The notes beneath the pieces are model-generated. The model was not told the DNA's origin and searched no databases. It worked only from the letters and a program-made list of their open reading frames with translations. From contig NW_019091381.1 of assembly GCF_001949145.1 (NCBI RefSeq), positions 665,032 to 696,006 of the forward strand: 30,975 nucleotides of DNA, written 5' to 3'. Numbering within the stretch: position 1 is the stretch's first letter; each line of letters begins with the position of its first letter. Source of the stretch: Acanthaster planci (Eukaryota > Echinodermata > Asteroidea > Valvatida > Acanthasteridae). This document shows positions 19,434 through 30,232 of the stretch, in pieces. The position numbers and the translations under genes were made by a program.

Positions 19434-21567
19434 GTAAGTGACCGTGACTTGCGTTTTCTGTTTGCTTTGACATTTTGTGGATGTTTGAGATAGCCTTATG
19501 GCTCCGTGAGAGAAACGGTGCAGTGACAGTGAACGTCATGAGAGTAGATGGGGAGAGACCGCGGAAAGAGTATTCTTGAGTGGTTCATTGTAGTGATTGG
19601 AGCTGTAAAAATTGTCAGTTTATTTAGGGAAGGACCTTCCTTACGTACATGCATAACATGACCGATTGTTACTATTCGTTGCAATCACGTTGGGGGGAAA
19701 GAACTCAATGAGAAGTAAAAGTTAATGGTAATTTGTTAAACTTTAAAAATATCCCAGACGTCCCTGTAGGCTTTCCATAAACAACCAAAGTGGCATCCAC
19801 GTGCTGAATTTTTGTCGACTTCTGACTTTAATTGAGAAAATACTGGATACTTTGGTTATTTGAGGAAAGGTAATTCGATATGCATCGATTATTACTTGAT
19901 ACACCTGTGCTGTCGAAAGTTGGGTGTTTTGTGGCTTGCTTAATTGAAATGAACGTGAAACTGTTATGAGTTGGATGTTAACTTTGTTAGGTGAATTGTT
20001 GTATCCTTGGAAGTTAAGCAGAGATCACAGAATCTGAGTGTAGAAAATGATTAGACGAACACTAGAGCCTTGTAAGTATTTCCGAGATAATTATAGTGGA
20101 CAACTTTGTTACAGCAGGTGGATGAGGTGGCATTCAGCAGTTCTGCTCTGAATCAATGGGTCCACTTTGAATTATAAGAAAGATTACAAACCATCGCTAG
20201 CAAGGCATGTATCCAATGAAGAAAAATATTGACATTTCATGATGGTGGCGATCGTGACTGGAACATGTGAAAGATGCACCCCCATAGTAACAAATCATCT
20301 GTAAGAAACTCGGAGTAAAAGCTCGATTCATCGCCAAGCAAAGGCACTCCTTCGGAATGTTTCTGCTCTTTGTCAGTCAGTCAGACTTGTTCAAGTAAAT
20401 GTCGGTCCTCGATTGTGTATCTCAGTAGTTCTGATGGGCTCAAGCTTCGTCCCGGTATGGCGGATGTCTCATCCCGCGTTTGGGGTAATCGATGATACGC
20501 AAAAGAAAAGAATCGATCTGGAGAAAATAAGAGTTATGTGAGCAACCCAGACAAGCTCACTACAGGGTGGAGCTATGACCCCTTTCTATCGATCTTTTGA
20601 GTAAAGAATTTAACTTTATTCTGAAGATGATACTGAATAGATCTCCGAAACATCAACTGGGACTCACTTTGAAGTTGTAAGTCGGCTAACGATCGCATTT
20701 TGATATGCGTTTTTGCTCTCTTCGTGGGGGGGGGGGATTGTTAGTCACGGACTGTTGGATTCAATCTTCACGTAATTACCAAACAGAGTTGTTTTGTCTT
20801 TTTGTTTCAATTTGAAAGCTAGCACAAGGTTGGTGGTGATCATTCTCCCGTAACAAAAAAAACTTTTCTTGAGTTCTGGTGTATGTATTGCTTTCCATTG
20901 AAGTAAGGAGATGTCTCTTCGTGAAGTCTGGTTGCCATGGTTACTCAGGAAAAGCCGGTGGCAATGACTTGTTTCCTTTTGGATGATATTTCTGCAGAAT
21001 CCATCTTTCTTCGTCTTTGTACGTCCTTTTTGTAATAGTTTCTCTTTGGTGATGAAAGGAACCATCACGAGTAAAAATATTCAAAAAATGTAAAGGAAAC
21101 ATCGTGAGTGGAGTAAGTGATTGGAAGTTTTGCCATCCTTAAAATGAATTCTTTAAGTTATAGACTGTTTGTCTATCTTTTATAATCAACGGGTACACGA
21201 AAACTACCGACCTCCTTTTAAATAATCTCTACTAACACTCTTTCGTTTACGCATAAAAAGCAGTTGTTGTGATGCGAATGGCTTCGTTTTAACAAAAGAT
21301 CCCATGACCAGCTTGGCAAAGGCTTTCAGACTGAAAAAAAATTAGGCTATTTTCTCCAATCTGGTGTCAAGGACGTTGTGTCGTTGAATTCTGTCTGCTT
21401 GTATTATATGATATGTACCCTTCTACCTTCCAAACTAAACACAAGAAAAATGGATGTTCATGCTACACTTTGACGCCATTTTCAGAAAAAGGCGAAGTCA
21501 CAGCTATGGCCATTGATGGCGTTATTTTCCACCCAGACAAATTAAGATGTTAGTGTCTTGTATGATC
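19434..21567. other. Nothing firmly recognised
   Basis: AT-rich, intron-like sequence. A G-run occurs at 20727-20738. A short frame after an acceptor-like ccattttcag (from 21486, reading KGEVTAMAIDGVIFHPDK to a stop at 21551-21553) is noted but too short to call. Confidence 0.35.
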
Positions 21568-21635
21568 ATTAACCGTAACCCTCCTCAATCCTTCACCTGT
21601 TGGAGGACTGAGGAGTGTTAGGGTTAACGTTAACG
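21568..21635. repeat. Imperfect hairpin containing TTAGGGTTAACG
   Basis: The left arm TTAACCGTAACCCT..CCTCAATCCT (21568-21593) pairs with the right arm AGGACTGAGGAG..AGGGTTAACGTTAA (from about 21604). The right arm carries one TTAGGG unit and a GTTAACGTTAAC palindrome. The arms are inverted copies with small gaps and a loop of about 10 nt. Confidence 0.65.
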
Positions 21636-22041
21636 ATTATTGCTAGATGTCGCTCGGACCTCTGATCTTGAATCAAACATCAACAGTAGGACAGATTGCG
21701 AGGATGGGGCTCTGGAAACCCACATTTTCTCGTTTCTAAATTTATAACTGTGTATTAGAATTCACAAAAAAGCCGGTGTTGGTGTTTCAATTTGTTTGTT
21801 TCTTTGTGTGTGGGGTTGGGCATGTGTGTGTGCTTTGTGGCTGCTGTTTTCGTCATTATACCTTTCAAAATACCGGCCTTTTTATGAAAAAAGGGTCGAC
21901 AGAAATTTGTTTAAACAATATCCACGCAGACGATTGAGAAGGGCGCCTTTTGGGAAAATATTTATAATTAACTTTGCTTACGCCAAAAATATTGATTTAA
22001 AACTGCTGGTGTAAACCTTTCATTTAATCGTCACTGTTAGT

Positions 22042-22266
22042 ATGCTTCGTGTATGGACAGATAAAGATTATTTTAAGCAATCAAGCAATGTGTATCAATC
22101 TGTAAATTACGAGTTATCTGTTTTGTCGTTTGACACTCCAAGTTGGGAAGATTGTTTACTTCACTACTGCGATGATGACATATACGAGGCTAAAGACATT
22201 TTGTGGGCGCGAACTGTCATAAGATGCACCTGCATTCTCATAATCCTGTCATGTGATGTGTGGTGA
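22042..22266 (+). CDS. Orphan 74-codon frame, possible retroelement ORF1 fragment
   Basis: ATG at 22042 lies just after an acceptor-like cactgttag. The protein has a balanced, acidic-aromatic composition over its first 55 residues (TDKDYFKQSSNVYQSVNYEL and SWEDCLLHYCDDDIYEAKD), then becomes cysteine- and isoleucine-rich and ends at TGA (22264-22266). The pattern acidic-acidic-(I/V)-x-x-AK-x-x-LW resembles short N-terminal domains I recall from ORF1-type proteins linked to invertebrate non-LTR retrotransposons, but that comparison is from memory. No reverse transcriptase is seen nearby, so it would be a fragment or a domesticated exon. It may also be chance. Confidence 0.22.
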   Translation: MLRVWTDKDYFKQSSNVYQSVNYELSVLSFDTPSWEDCLLHYCDDDIYEAKDILWARTVIRCTCILIILSCDVW

Positions 22267-22324
22267 TGACAACACTACATTTGACCAGTCTCTTCAACTT
22301 TAACTGTTACGATTTAGAGGCTTT

Positions 22325-22423
22325 GCGTGGAAGCCATCTTGCAGGGCAGTTTTTCTGTTTCACAGGGAAAACTCTTTTATGTATATCCTGCGGAAGCATT
22401 TGCTTGCGAGATGGCAGCCATGC
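22325..22423. repeat. Inverted repeat, 24-nt arms
   Basis: GCGTGGAAGCCATCTTGC plus AGGGCA (22325-22348) pairs with TGCTTGCGAGATGGCAGCCA plus TGC (22401-22423). About 18 of 23 positions are complementary. The whole could fold as a stem-loop of about 99 nt. Confidence 0.5.
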
Positions 22424-25365
22424 AAACCCTCTATATATAGCCATACTGTTGTTCGACCATCAAGGGGAAATACACTTAGGCACAATGTTGCATGGAACAT
22501 TTCGCCAGCAACACTTCAGCTTTCAGAAGGTCACGTGTCTTTCGGTATATTCAAGTGTCAGAACCTTATGCGAGGTAGATTTTTATGATGAAATCCCTTG
22601 AGTCCCTCTAAGTGCAAAATGCATTCAAGAAAGTCCTTGTGTTCATCGGTATAAAGATTTATTCTTGATTTATATGCAGTTTTTGGACTCTCTGGATTAG
22701 GCAATTAGTTGGTTTATGAATAGTAAGTTTGTTGTTGCTTTCAGGAAAATCAAGCAAATTTTGGCATGTTTATTTCCATAATTTGTGGCGTTGTGATGTT
22801 ATTTGCGTGATGCAAGGAAGAGATATTAAACCCTTTACTCTGAACTTCACAACCTTTTGCCCTTTTTCATTAGATTGGGATCTCACTTAACCTCAATTGC
22901 ACTACACCTGTCGTAGCATACTTTCCAAGAACATGCCATAGCAGTCGAACCTGATCGCGTCAAGGCATTAGACAGATTAACTTGTATCGTTTAATTGTTT
23001 GTCCTCCTGAGGTTTTATCGTTTATTGCTTTGATCCCAGACTATTTAGCTGCCATGAGGAGCAACAGTCTTTCACCTGTGGGAGTGTTAACCAGTTTCTT
23101 TTTATTTGAACTCTTAAATTTAAAAATGATTTATTAATTTCAGAAACTGGCATTTGAAAAATTTTTTGGAATTCGAATGATTTTCCCAAAATTCATGCTG
23201 AAAAAAATTAGTGAAGAAAATGAAGAAATCATAACAACAACGTTGACCACCGAAATCACCGAAATTTTGTTTCCACTTTTTTTTTACACTTGACAGTCGC
23301 ATTATCAGAAGTCCCAGAGAAATGAAAAATTTAATGTGACTGCACTAAGGACAGATCTTGCAACAGATGGGAGATCTCTCCAAGGCATCTGCTTGCTGTA
23401 AAGATGTTCGAATTTGTGAACTAATAAATCATGCAGGCTGGACGAATTTCAAAATACCCGACCCTAGACTTACCGAGTTGCCTGTCTCGACAAGAGAGAA
23501 TTCCCAGCTGTTGTGGTGTGTTCTCCAATGTCATTGTCGATGATAGTGATGAGTCTGTCTGGGTGAAGATCCCTGCATCATCAGGACTTCTCCGGTGTTA
23601 CATTCCTTGACATCATCACTACTCTAATGAGCAGAATAGTTCAGACCCGTTACTGCAACAGCCTCGATCTGCAGACTCGAGACATTTAATATTAAAAGGA
23701 AAACACAAATAGACATCCATGGACTTTGAAATGCAAACTAAGCAAATCAAAAATGGAAATTCCCACCAAGTCACTAATTCATTGGCATCAAATGGTTCGT
23801 CGGAAGCTTTTTTTTTCATTTGTGATTTCTTTGTCAGTTCGAGTGTCATATTGTAGTAGCTACATTTTGACGTTAAAGATATGAGTATTTTGGACGTCGT
23901 TCAATCTGTTTTGAATCCTTTGCCATGACGATGGTTAGTTCCATATAATTTTCTTTTGTGTAGTTGAACTGACCAGAATGACGTTGATGTTTCTTAGAGT
24001 TGTTACGCAAAGACAAGCTTCAAAAAGCTGTAAGTTAAACCATGGCCTAACAGTTTGAAGTATTGTTCATTCCATGTATATTCGGCTGGTAACTTGGATC
24101 TTGCTGAAAATCCACCCACAAAATCTGCGTGCCTGGCATCCGGTTAAGTCAGCCGATTTCATGGAGTTGTGATCGACGCAGGACTTTAGGGTAACATTAG
24201 ATTCACGCGTACAGTATGACGAGAACCAGCCTCATCCCTATATAAATAACACACCGCGACTTTTATAAGCTGGAAGCCCTCTTTCACTAAGTCAGATTTT
24301 GATATGAGAAGCAGGGTTTTATCATCTGATTGAAATGAGACATTTGTTACCATGCGTGATTCACTGAGGTCCTTGATCTTTGCTAAAGCGAAGCTTGCCT
24401 GTTAGTTCGGTCAGCCAAGTAATGTTTCAAAAGTAGGCTTTCCCAAGTGTGCGCAAAACGTGTAATCGGCTTCAATTAAATTTCTTACTGAGTGGGATCT
24501 TTAGAGACTGCACTGTTAGGATGAAGAACGCTTGAACATTATCCTGTGTCAACAGCGTTGGCGGTTTCTAATCTTTGTAGAGGATTTCGTGACGGAGGCT
24601 GTTTTCCGTTGGGCGTAGCGAGAGTGCTATTTGAAGGGTCCATAGTGGACATGCAAATGGGTCATGACTGCATGCATGTCATGCAACGCTTTATATTATT
24701 TGATACGATAAATCTAAGAATTTTCCACTAAAAGAAAGAGAATTGTCCAGAAGGTTTTGCCGTCATTGAGGGAATGTTTCGGTAGATTATTGATTTCTTT
24801 TACAGTATATTTTAATTTTGAGTCTACATGTTTAGCGATTTAGGAATAATAACATTGGACCTCAGTTTGAAGTATTAGCCATGTCATTTGGCACTCCTTG
24901 TTGAAGCTTTACTTGAGACAAACTTTCAACTCTAATTTTTTGTAACCTTCGTGGATTGCTTTCCCTAACAAACTGAACAATGAGCATGTATTGCTGTAAA
25001 TAACATGTGAATACAATGCGCATGTACATGAACGATAAAAGTTTGCACAAAGCGCTATAATTATAATGCAACAGCCCTCCGTTTGGAATAACAACTTTCA
25101 AATCTTTTAAAAGTAAAAAAAAATTAAGAATTAAGAGAACAACTTTTTTCTTCTATTTGTCTTCCTGTCAACTCAGCAGGATTTACATTAATAAAAAGCA
25201 GCTGTAAATAGATATACGCATCCACATCTTGTGTGGCTTCTGGTTGCCATACTGTAATGAAGACCGCAAATGTGTTTGCTTCTGTGTCTTGTTGTGAATG
25301 CATTTTTCTATAGGAGTGACGTCATGTATTTGTTATCTTGGCTTTATGCATGGAAACACCGTCTG
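22424..25365. other. Noncoding, nothing recognised
   Basis: About 2.9 kb of AT-rich, intron-like DNA. No open frame with a recognisable domain, no transposon ends and no RNA gene was seen. Confidence 0.4.
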
Positions 25366-25406
25366 ATCGATAAATAATCAATAACCAATCGATAACCGAA
25401 TCGATC
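25366..25406. promoter_or_regulatory. Phased ATCGAT/ATCAAT site array (CUX/Onecut-like)
   Basis: Four cut-homeodomain-type sites start at 25366 (ATCGATAA), 25377 (ATCAATAA), 25388 (ATCGATAA) and 25400 (ATCGATC). The spacings are 11, 11 and 12 bp, close to one helical turn. ATCRATAA is the preferred site of CUX proteins, and Onecut proteins bind related ATCAAT cores. Function as an enhancer element is an inference. Confidence 0.4.
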
Positions 25407-26784
25407 TAACTAGGTCCATACAAGGAACTTTCCATCCAGTTGTCCGTAGGGTACAATCGAAACACGGGGACATTAAATGAACGGAAAAGCCGTGGGCGAA
25501 AGTTGATACACGTTTTTGATTATAATACGTCTCTTAAAAATGACATGTTTAACATTTTTCTGTTTGTAATAAAGCCTTTTGACATTTCGTTGTATTGAGG
25601 ATTTGGATATCAAAAAAAGCCATATGTTTCATTCTCAAACCATGTCGACAGTCAACAGTCAACATTGTTTTTTCATCAAAATTTTTCTGAAGTGTCTGCC
25701 CATCATCTCACAGACGGTTGCACGGTGATAGTCTGTAAAAAAAAATTGAACAGCTTTGAAGAAGAAAATGAATGTAATTGGTCAAGTTTTTCTCATTAAT
25801 ATTCACGCTCATAATTTATTGCTGTCCATGGAAGAAACCTCACCAACCAGTCTTCTATAGTAAGCTTTGTTGTTGTTGTTGTGTTTTTTGTTTCTTTGTT
25901 TGTTTTGGAAATTAATTCCAACTCATCGTGCTACACTGTGCATTTAAGAAATGATTCTGACTTGATTTCTGACATGATTTCAAGCATTTTAGTACTGTGG
26001 CTGATCGGTGTTTGATTTATCCGAGTTCTCCATAGGTTTGTGCATAGAATGAAGTCCATGCTTGTCATCCTATCCCATGGTGTAATAATGTCAAGGTTTT
26101 TAGTGGGTGCTGTCACTCACCCGATGGTTACACCCGATGCGTACGTCCGATGCGTACGTCCGCTGTTGGTAGTAGCAAAAAGAGCACGGCGCTGCTGCAG
26201 AAGGCAAGCTTTCATTATCTTTGATAAATGATAAAAGTATGAAAAATACGAAGCTAGCACCCAGTGTTGGATGGGAGCAATAACGACAACCATTTACGGC
26301 ACAGATGGTGACCCGTTATGCCGTTTGATAAAGAATCCACGGTTGGGCCTACTGTCTTGTCACTAACGTACCGTTGCTAGCCAAACTGTTTGTTACATAG
26401 GAGTACTACAGTGCATGCACTGATTGCTGACTTCATGGAAACCTGCGTAATCACGTTATACACTGACCCCAACACCTGATACACTCTCGTATTCGGAATG
26501 GACAATTTCTTTTCAAAGTGTTCGTGGATTAGAATCTCATTCACCTGCAGCATGAGTTTTTTTTTTTTACTGCGTATGAGACCCGACAAAAGAATTGGTT
26601 AGACGAGGTTTTTCGGAATCATGCAGTGTCTTATTGTTCGCCAAAATGAAAATATTTGTTGTTGTTTTGTTTTAATGGTGCTTTCAGCTACTCATGCTAA
26701 GTTGCGCCAATAACTTTAACATTTATTCATAACCTTTATTAATCTGCATCACATTACGGAGTTCAGGAAGAAGGTCCAGTTTTA
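25407..26784. other. Noncoding, nothing firmly recognised
   Basis: AT-rich DNA. A TTG-rich simple repeat occurs at about 25866-25882, and a short tandem duplication at 26134-26159. No gene recognised. Confidence 0.4.
26134..26159. repeat. 13-bp perfect tandem duplication
   Basis: CCGATGCGTACGT occurs twice back to back. Each unit contains the palindrome CGTACG or ACGT core. It is CpG-rich in an AT-rich setting. Confidence 0.85.
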
Positions 26785-26884
26785 GAGGCAGGAGGAAACC
26801 GGAGTACCTGGAGAAAACCTGCGAGAGCGAGTATGGACTGGAAACCAAATGCACTTAAAGCCTGGGCCAAGCCGGGACTCAAAA
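26785..26884. mobile_element. Fragment of a repeat widespread in animals (GGAGGAAACCGGAGTAC type)
   Basis: GGCAGGAGGAAACCGGAG is followed by TACCTGGAGAAAACCTGCGA and, further on, GCCTGGGCCAAGCCGGGACT. From memory, this string of phrases occurs in dispersed repeats of fish, molluscs, cnidarians and lower deuterostomes, where it continues toward a GGGA(T/C)(T/C)(C/A)GAACC-type end. Here only the central part remains and there are no ends or target duplication. Assignment to a transposon class is not possible from this piece. Confidence 0.55.
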
Positions 26885-27339
26885 ATAATTCAGCGGGGCT
26901 ATAGATCGTAAATGTTTTTAAGATTTCTAATCATTTTGAACAACGTGACATGCACCATTTATAGCTGTTACTAAAGTCCCGCACTTGAACCCGCGGTGAT
27001 CACGTGACCGTGCCATATGGCCAGCCGGAGCTATCAACTCGTCAACATTTGGAAATGTAATAAAGCTTGTCAGATATGGATGTCAGACCGCACTTCACAA
27101 CCGGCTTGCTTGGGGGGAACTGTTTAGAGTAGACACGCAACGGCGAATTGTATCTGTCATTGGTAGTAGTAAGGAAGTACACAGTTTGACAAGTAGCAAA
27201 AATATCATATGATATTGCTACATCTCTATAGTGTAATGAACCAGTGATTGCGTAACTCCTGGGTCAATTCTTTATCCAGTCTGCATTTTGGCCCTTAAAG
27301 AATAATCCGATAAGATGCTATAAATTATAGTATAATTGC

Positions 27340-27465
27340 GGTGGCACCGCACTCACACACATTCTTCAGCTTGACACGCGCGTGCATTTGGCAAATCACG
27401 ACACCCTATTGGTCGACGAGGCATGAAACGCGCGCGTATCACCTGTCCACGAGCGTTGTGCCACC
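27340..27465. promoter_or_regulatory. CpG-rich patch bounded by inverted GGTGGCAC
   Basis: A short CpG-rich stretch (ACACGCGCGTGC, an inverted CCAAT box in CTATTGGTCG, and AACGCGCGCGTA) is bounded by GGTGGCAC (27340) and its inverted copy GTGCCACC (ending 27465). TATAAATT lies about 20 bp upstream (27319). It could be a small promoter or the remains of a MITE. Neither is proven. Confidence 0.25.
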
Positions 27466-28197
27466 GGCAGAAGTGGTATTATAGGGACTGTTTGATTCAT
27501 TTCAATTCATGGGGACTGAAGCAACTTGTCGGGGGGAGGGGGCAAATTTTTCTCCAAATTTTGGGGAATTTCTTTACTATATTTTGTATAACCTTTTGTT
27601 GATGAGGCTAAACTCGCTTGTGAAATTTGAAAGAAAAAAACAGGCTTTCTTTCTCTCATCAGAGCCTATTTTGTTTTGCTAGGGAAGTGACTCCATTGCC
27701 CCCCATCCACCTCTGTCGGTGGCAGCACTGTGACCTGTAATATTTGAATTCCAGATTTCTCTGTTGCTCTGTAATTGTCGTGTTTGTTTGTTGTTGTCGT
27801 TGTCAGGTGTCGGTTGTTGGCAGTTGTTGTCTGTCGTTTTGTTGCCTCTCACTTTAGTTATTATCTGTCAAAGTGTACATCGTGATGCCAAAATATATCG
27901 ATTCGTACGCTTGACCTGCTTGGTCGTAATCAGTCCAGCTAATTAATCTGGTTTTCATTATTGAGCCTTGTATCGATGTGTATACCAACACTTTAGTGCT
28001 GTATTGCTTCAAGGAAACATAACAGCCGTTCATAATTGTCCATCCATATTATTGTTTTCTAGATATTTATATCATCAAGGGAGGTAGTTTTTCTTGTCCA
28101 TCTAGTGGTTCGTGTCGGCACTTAAAATTCCGACCTCATCGATGGAGCTTTCCATTACATTATAAATTCTCGAAATTTGCTGTTGATCTGTTTTCAG
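27466..28197. other. Noncoding, possible decayed MITE
   Basis: A G-rich patch GGGGGGAGGGGGCAA (27531-27545) and an inverted C-rich patch TTGCCCCCCATCCACC (27697-27712) may be the worn ends of a MITE of about 180 bp. No target duplication was found. The rest shows nothing. Confidence 0.2.
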
Positions 28198-28277
28198 TCT
28201 CTGGAAATGTCGATGTCGATGAGAATGTTTTGCCCTTGTGTCATTATTCTGAAGCATTCGTGGAAACACAGGTCCTT
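28198..28277 (+). CDS. Candidate internal exon of an unknown gene
   Basis: I do not recognise the protein. After a fair acceptor (gttgatctgttttcag, AG at 28196-28197) a frame opens in phase 1 and reads SGNVDVDENVLPLCHYSE, AFVETQVL up to a donor-like CTT/GTGAGA (GT at 28278). An alternative donor CAG/GTCCTT lies 6 nt earlier. Both end the exon between codons. The frame stays open to 28445, and the segment before the donor has a balanced composition unlike nearby frames. Its incoming phase fits the exons at 13342 and 19430, and its outgoing phase fits the candidate exon at 30017. It is short enough to be chance. Confidence 0.25.
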
Positions 28278-30016
28278 GTGAGAATACTTAAATTCGCTGC
28301 TTGTATTCATTCAACAATATACATGCAAGTTGTTCACCGGATCACAGTGCACGTAAAAGGGCGCCCTCTTTTTGAAAAGTGCAGGAAATATTTCCTTTAT
28401 CAATCTACTTGTCACCCTGAAGCAAAGTCTATTGACGATATATAACCCGAGCACGTTTCTATTTCATTAAACGCCCTTGAACCATTTGATCCCCACAAAA
28501 ATGTCGGCACAATTTAATAACATTCAGAATACCTTATACATGTCCATAGTTAGGAATCTAACTCTGTTACACATCGCGACTTTTTATGGCACCTGATTAA
28601 CGTTGCAATAGAGCCTGAAAGTAAAAACTCACACAGCGAACTTTTGGAGCCCTCCCGCGGTCCGTCTATGGGAATTTTACATCGGGCCGTCCTACCACGT
28701 TCGATGATTTTTGGAAGAATAATTCCTAACTGAAACCACCCCATGAAACATCCATGTTGGAATTTTACCTTCCTTTGTCTTCCTTAACTAATATTTAGGA
28801 AAAGTCACCCGGAGATGGGTAAAAAAACGAATGGTATCAACAACCTTTCGCGTCCGGCGATATCGTACCCAGGTCTGTCTCCATGTTCATGCACGTTTGT
28901 TTTCACTTCCCGTGCTTACGTAAAAAGGAGATTGTAAAACGTGGCAAAGATTTACCTACCTGTAGTCGATGGGTTCCATGGTCCGTTGATTTGACAGCAA
29001 AGGTCAGATAAAATACTAGAATCTTTCGTAAAAGTAGGCTTTTGTTCTAAGTTTATTACCTTATAAATCAAAACGGTCTTTAAAATATTTTTATTATTTT
29101 TTCAAATATTTTGATCTGTTTTTATTTCGGCTTTTACCGACAGACTACCATAAAAGTTCAAGCCGTAGATGTTTATCTGCGTACGAGACCGCTTCATTGG
29201 ACTGTTCTCGTGTATTTTAGATTTTCGAAAGTGATGGGTCAATTTTTGGCAGGATATTTCTCATTTAGGTCAGGTAAATTTTCAGTTTCTATAAATTGAT
29301 ACACTAGTAAGTATTTTCCTAAGCCCTTTTTCCAAGTTGGATTTCTTTTCCAAACGCGCAATAGGTAGACAGGTTTCGCGCACTGTGATTGGTCAACGCT
29401 TAGCAAACTCTTGGAGGCGCAGTATTGAGACAGGCTGTATTGCCGTTTTAACGTCGGCTGTCGGAGTCTCGGTGTCAAACTTGTCACCAGCTTCACCCCT
29501 GACATCAAAACCTTTTGTGGGTCTATAATATTAGAACTAAATGAATATACTTTTATCTCTGTTTTGATTTTTCTATAGTCTTCTATCAAAAGATGGTTTG
29601 TTATCGAGTTGAAAACTCTAAAGTGGAAGGGGTAACTGTGATAACTAGACGAAGCTGGAGACAGAGATGAGCCAACATTTGCTGCATAACGCCCCGCCCT
29701 TCCCGTGGATCATGCGCAAGAGTTATTTGCTGCCCTCAGTCGTTGATAAGAAAACTTCACGGACATTATGTTGAAAAGAGGGCGCTCGTTAACGACAGCT
29801 TTGACCGTGTTGATGTACAAGCACAACACGAATCTTGGCCATAATTGTACCACTCATTTTAGTCCTTTTCTACGAAAAAGTCTTTGAGAAAGTTGACTAT
29901 ATTTTAACTGGAAATTGTGAGGACCAGTTGTTTGGTAGTATGTTACCATTGTTGAAAGGCGTTGTTCTTGCTTGAATATTCATGTTATTTGAATTCATTT
30001 TTGTGATCGGTTTCAG
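28278..30016. other. Putative intron or intergenic DNA
   Basis: No supported exon. GGGCGCCCTCTTTTTG (28359-28374) and the inverted AAAAGAGGGCGCTC (29774-29787) are partial copies of the CTCF core seen at 18511. A frame of 116 codons on the opposite strand (29239-29589) has no recognised domain. Confidence 0.35.
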
Positions 30017-30226
30017 TCGATTTTGCAACAACAACTTAAAGTAAATTATGAATCTCCTTTTTTTAAAAATTGGGATCAAACATTTCTGATAAGAGAAATA
30101 ATTTGTGTCGTCATTTCGTCCTCAAATTTACCTCATGGAAGATCTATTTTGGAAGGTGCTGTTCCTCTGATTCAACCTGAAGGTTACTTTGAACTGTACA
30201 TTTGGTCAACATTGAAGCTCGGCTGA
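30017..30226 (+). CDS. Candidate terminal exon of an unknown gene
   Basis: An acceptor-like gtgatcggtttcag (AG at 30015-30016) is followed by a 69-codon open frame beginning SILQQQLKVNYESPFFKNW, continuing through IREIICVVISSSNLPHG and EGAVPLIQPEGYFELYIW, and ending TLKLG with TGA at 30224-30226. A canonical AATAAA follows 6 nt after the stop (30233-30238). The composition, with evenly spread aromatic, charged and small residues, looks more like a protein than most frames here, but I recognise no domain. It starts between codons, matching the end of the candidate exon at 28198. The frame and the nearby hexamer could both occur by chance in AT-rich DNA. Confidence 0.28.
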   Translation, partial: SILQQQLKVNYESPFFKNWDQTFLIREIICVVISSSNLPHGRSILEGAVPLIQPEGYFELYIWSTLKLG

Positions 30227-30232
30227 AATTTA

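Noticed and set aside
20426-20484. Possible exon after gtgtatctcag reading VLMGSSFVPVW, which would extend the hydrophobic run of the 13342 exon
   Set aside because: Only 19 codons open, which is expected often by chance. The donor is weak (GGG/GTAATC) and its outgoing phase does not fit the 28198 candidate.
21486-21553. Possible exon reading KGEVTAMAIDGVIFHPDK after ccattttcag
   Set aside because: Protein-like but only 22 codons, and no poly(A) signal follows closely.
29239-29589. 116-codon open frame on the - strand
   Set aside because: No recognised domain and no splice or poly(A) signals on that strand.
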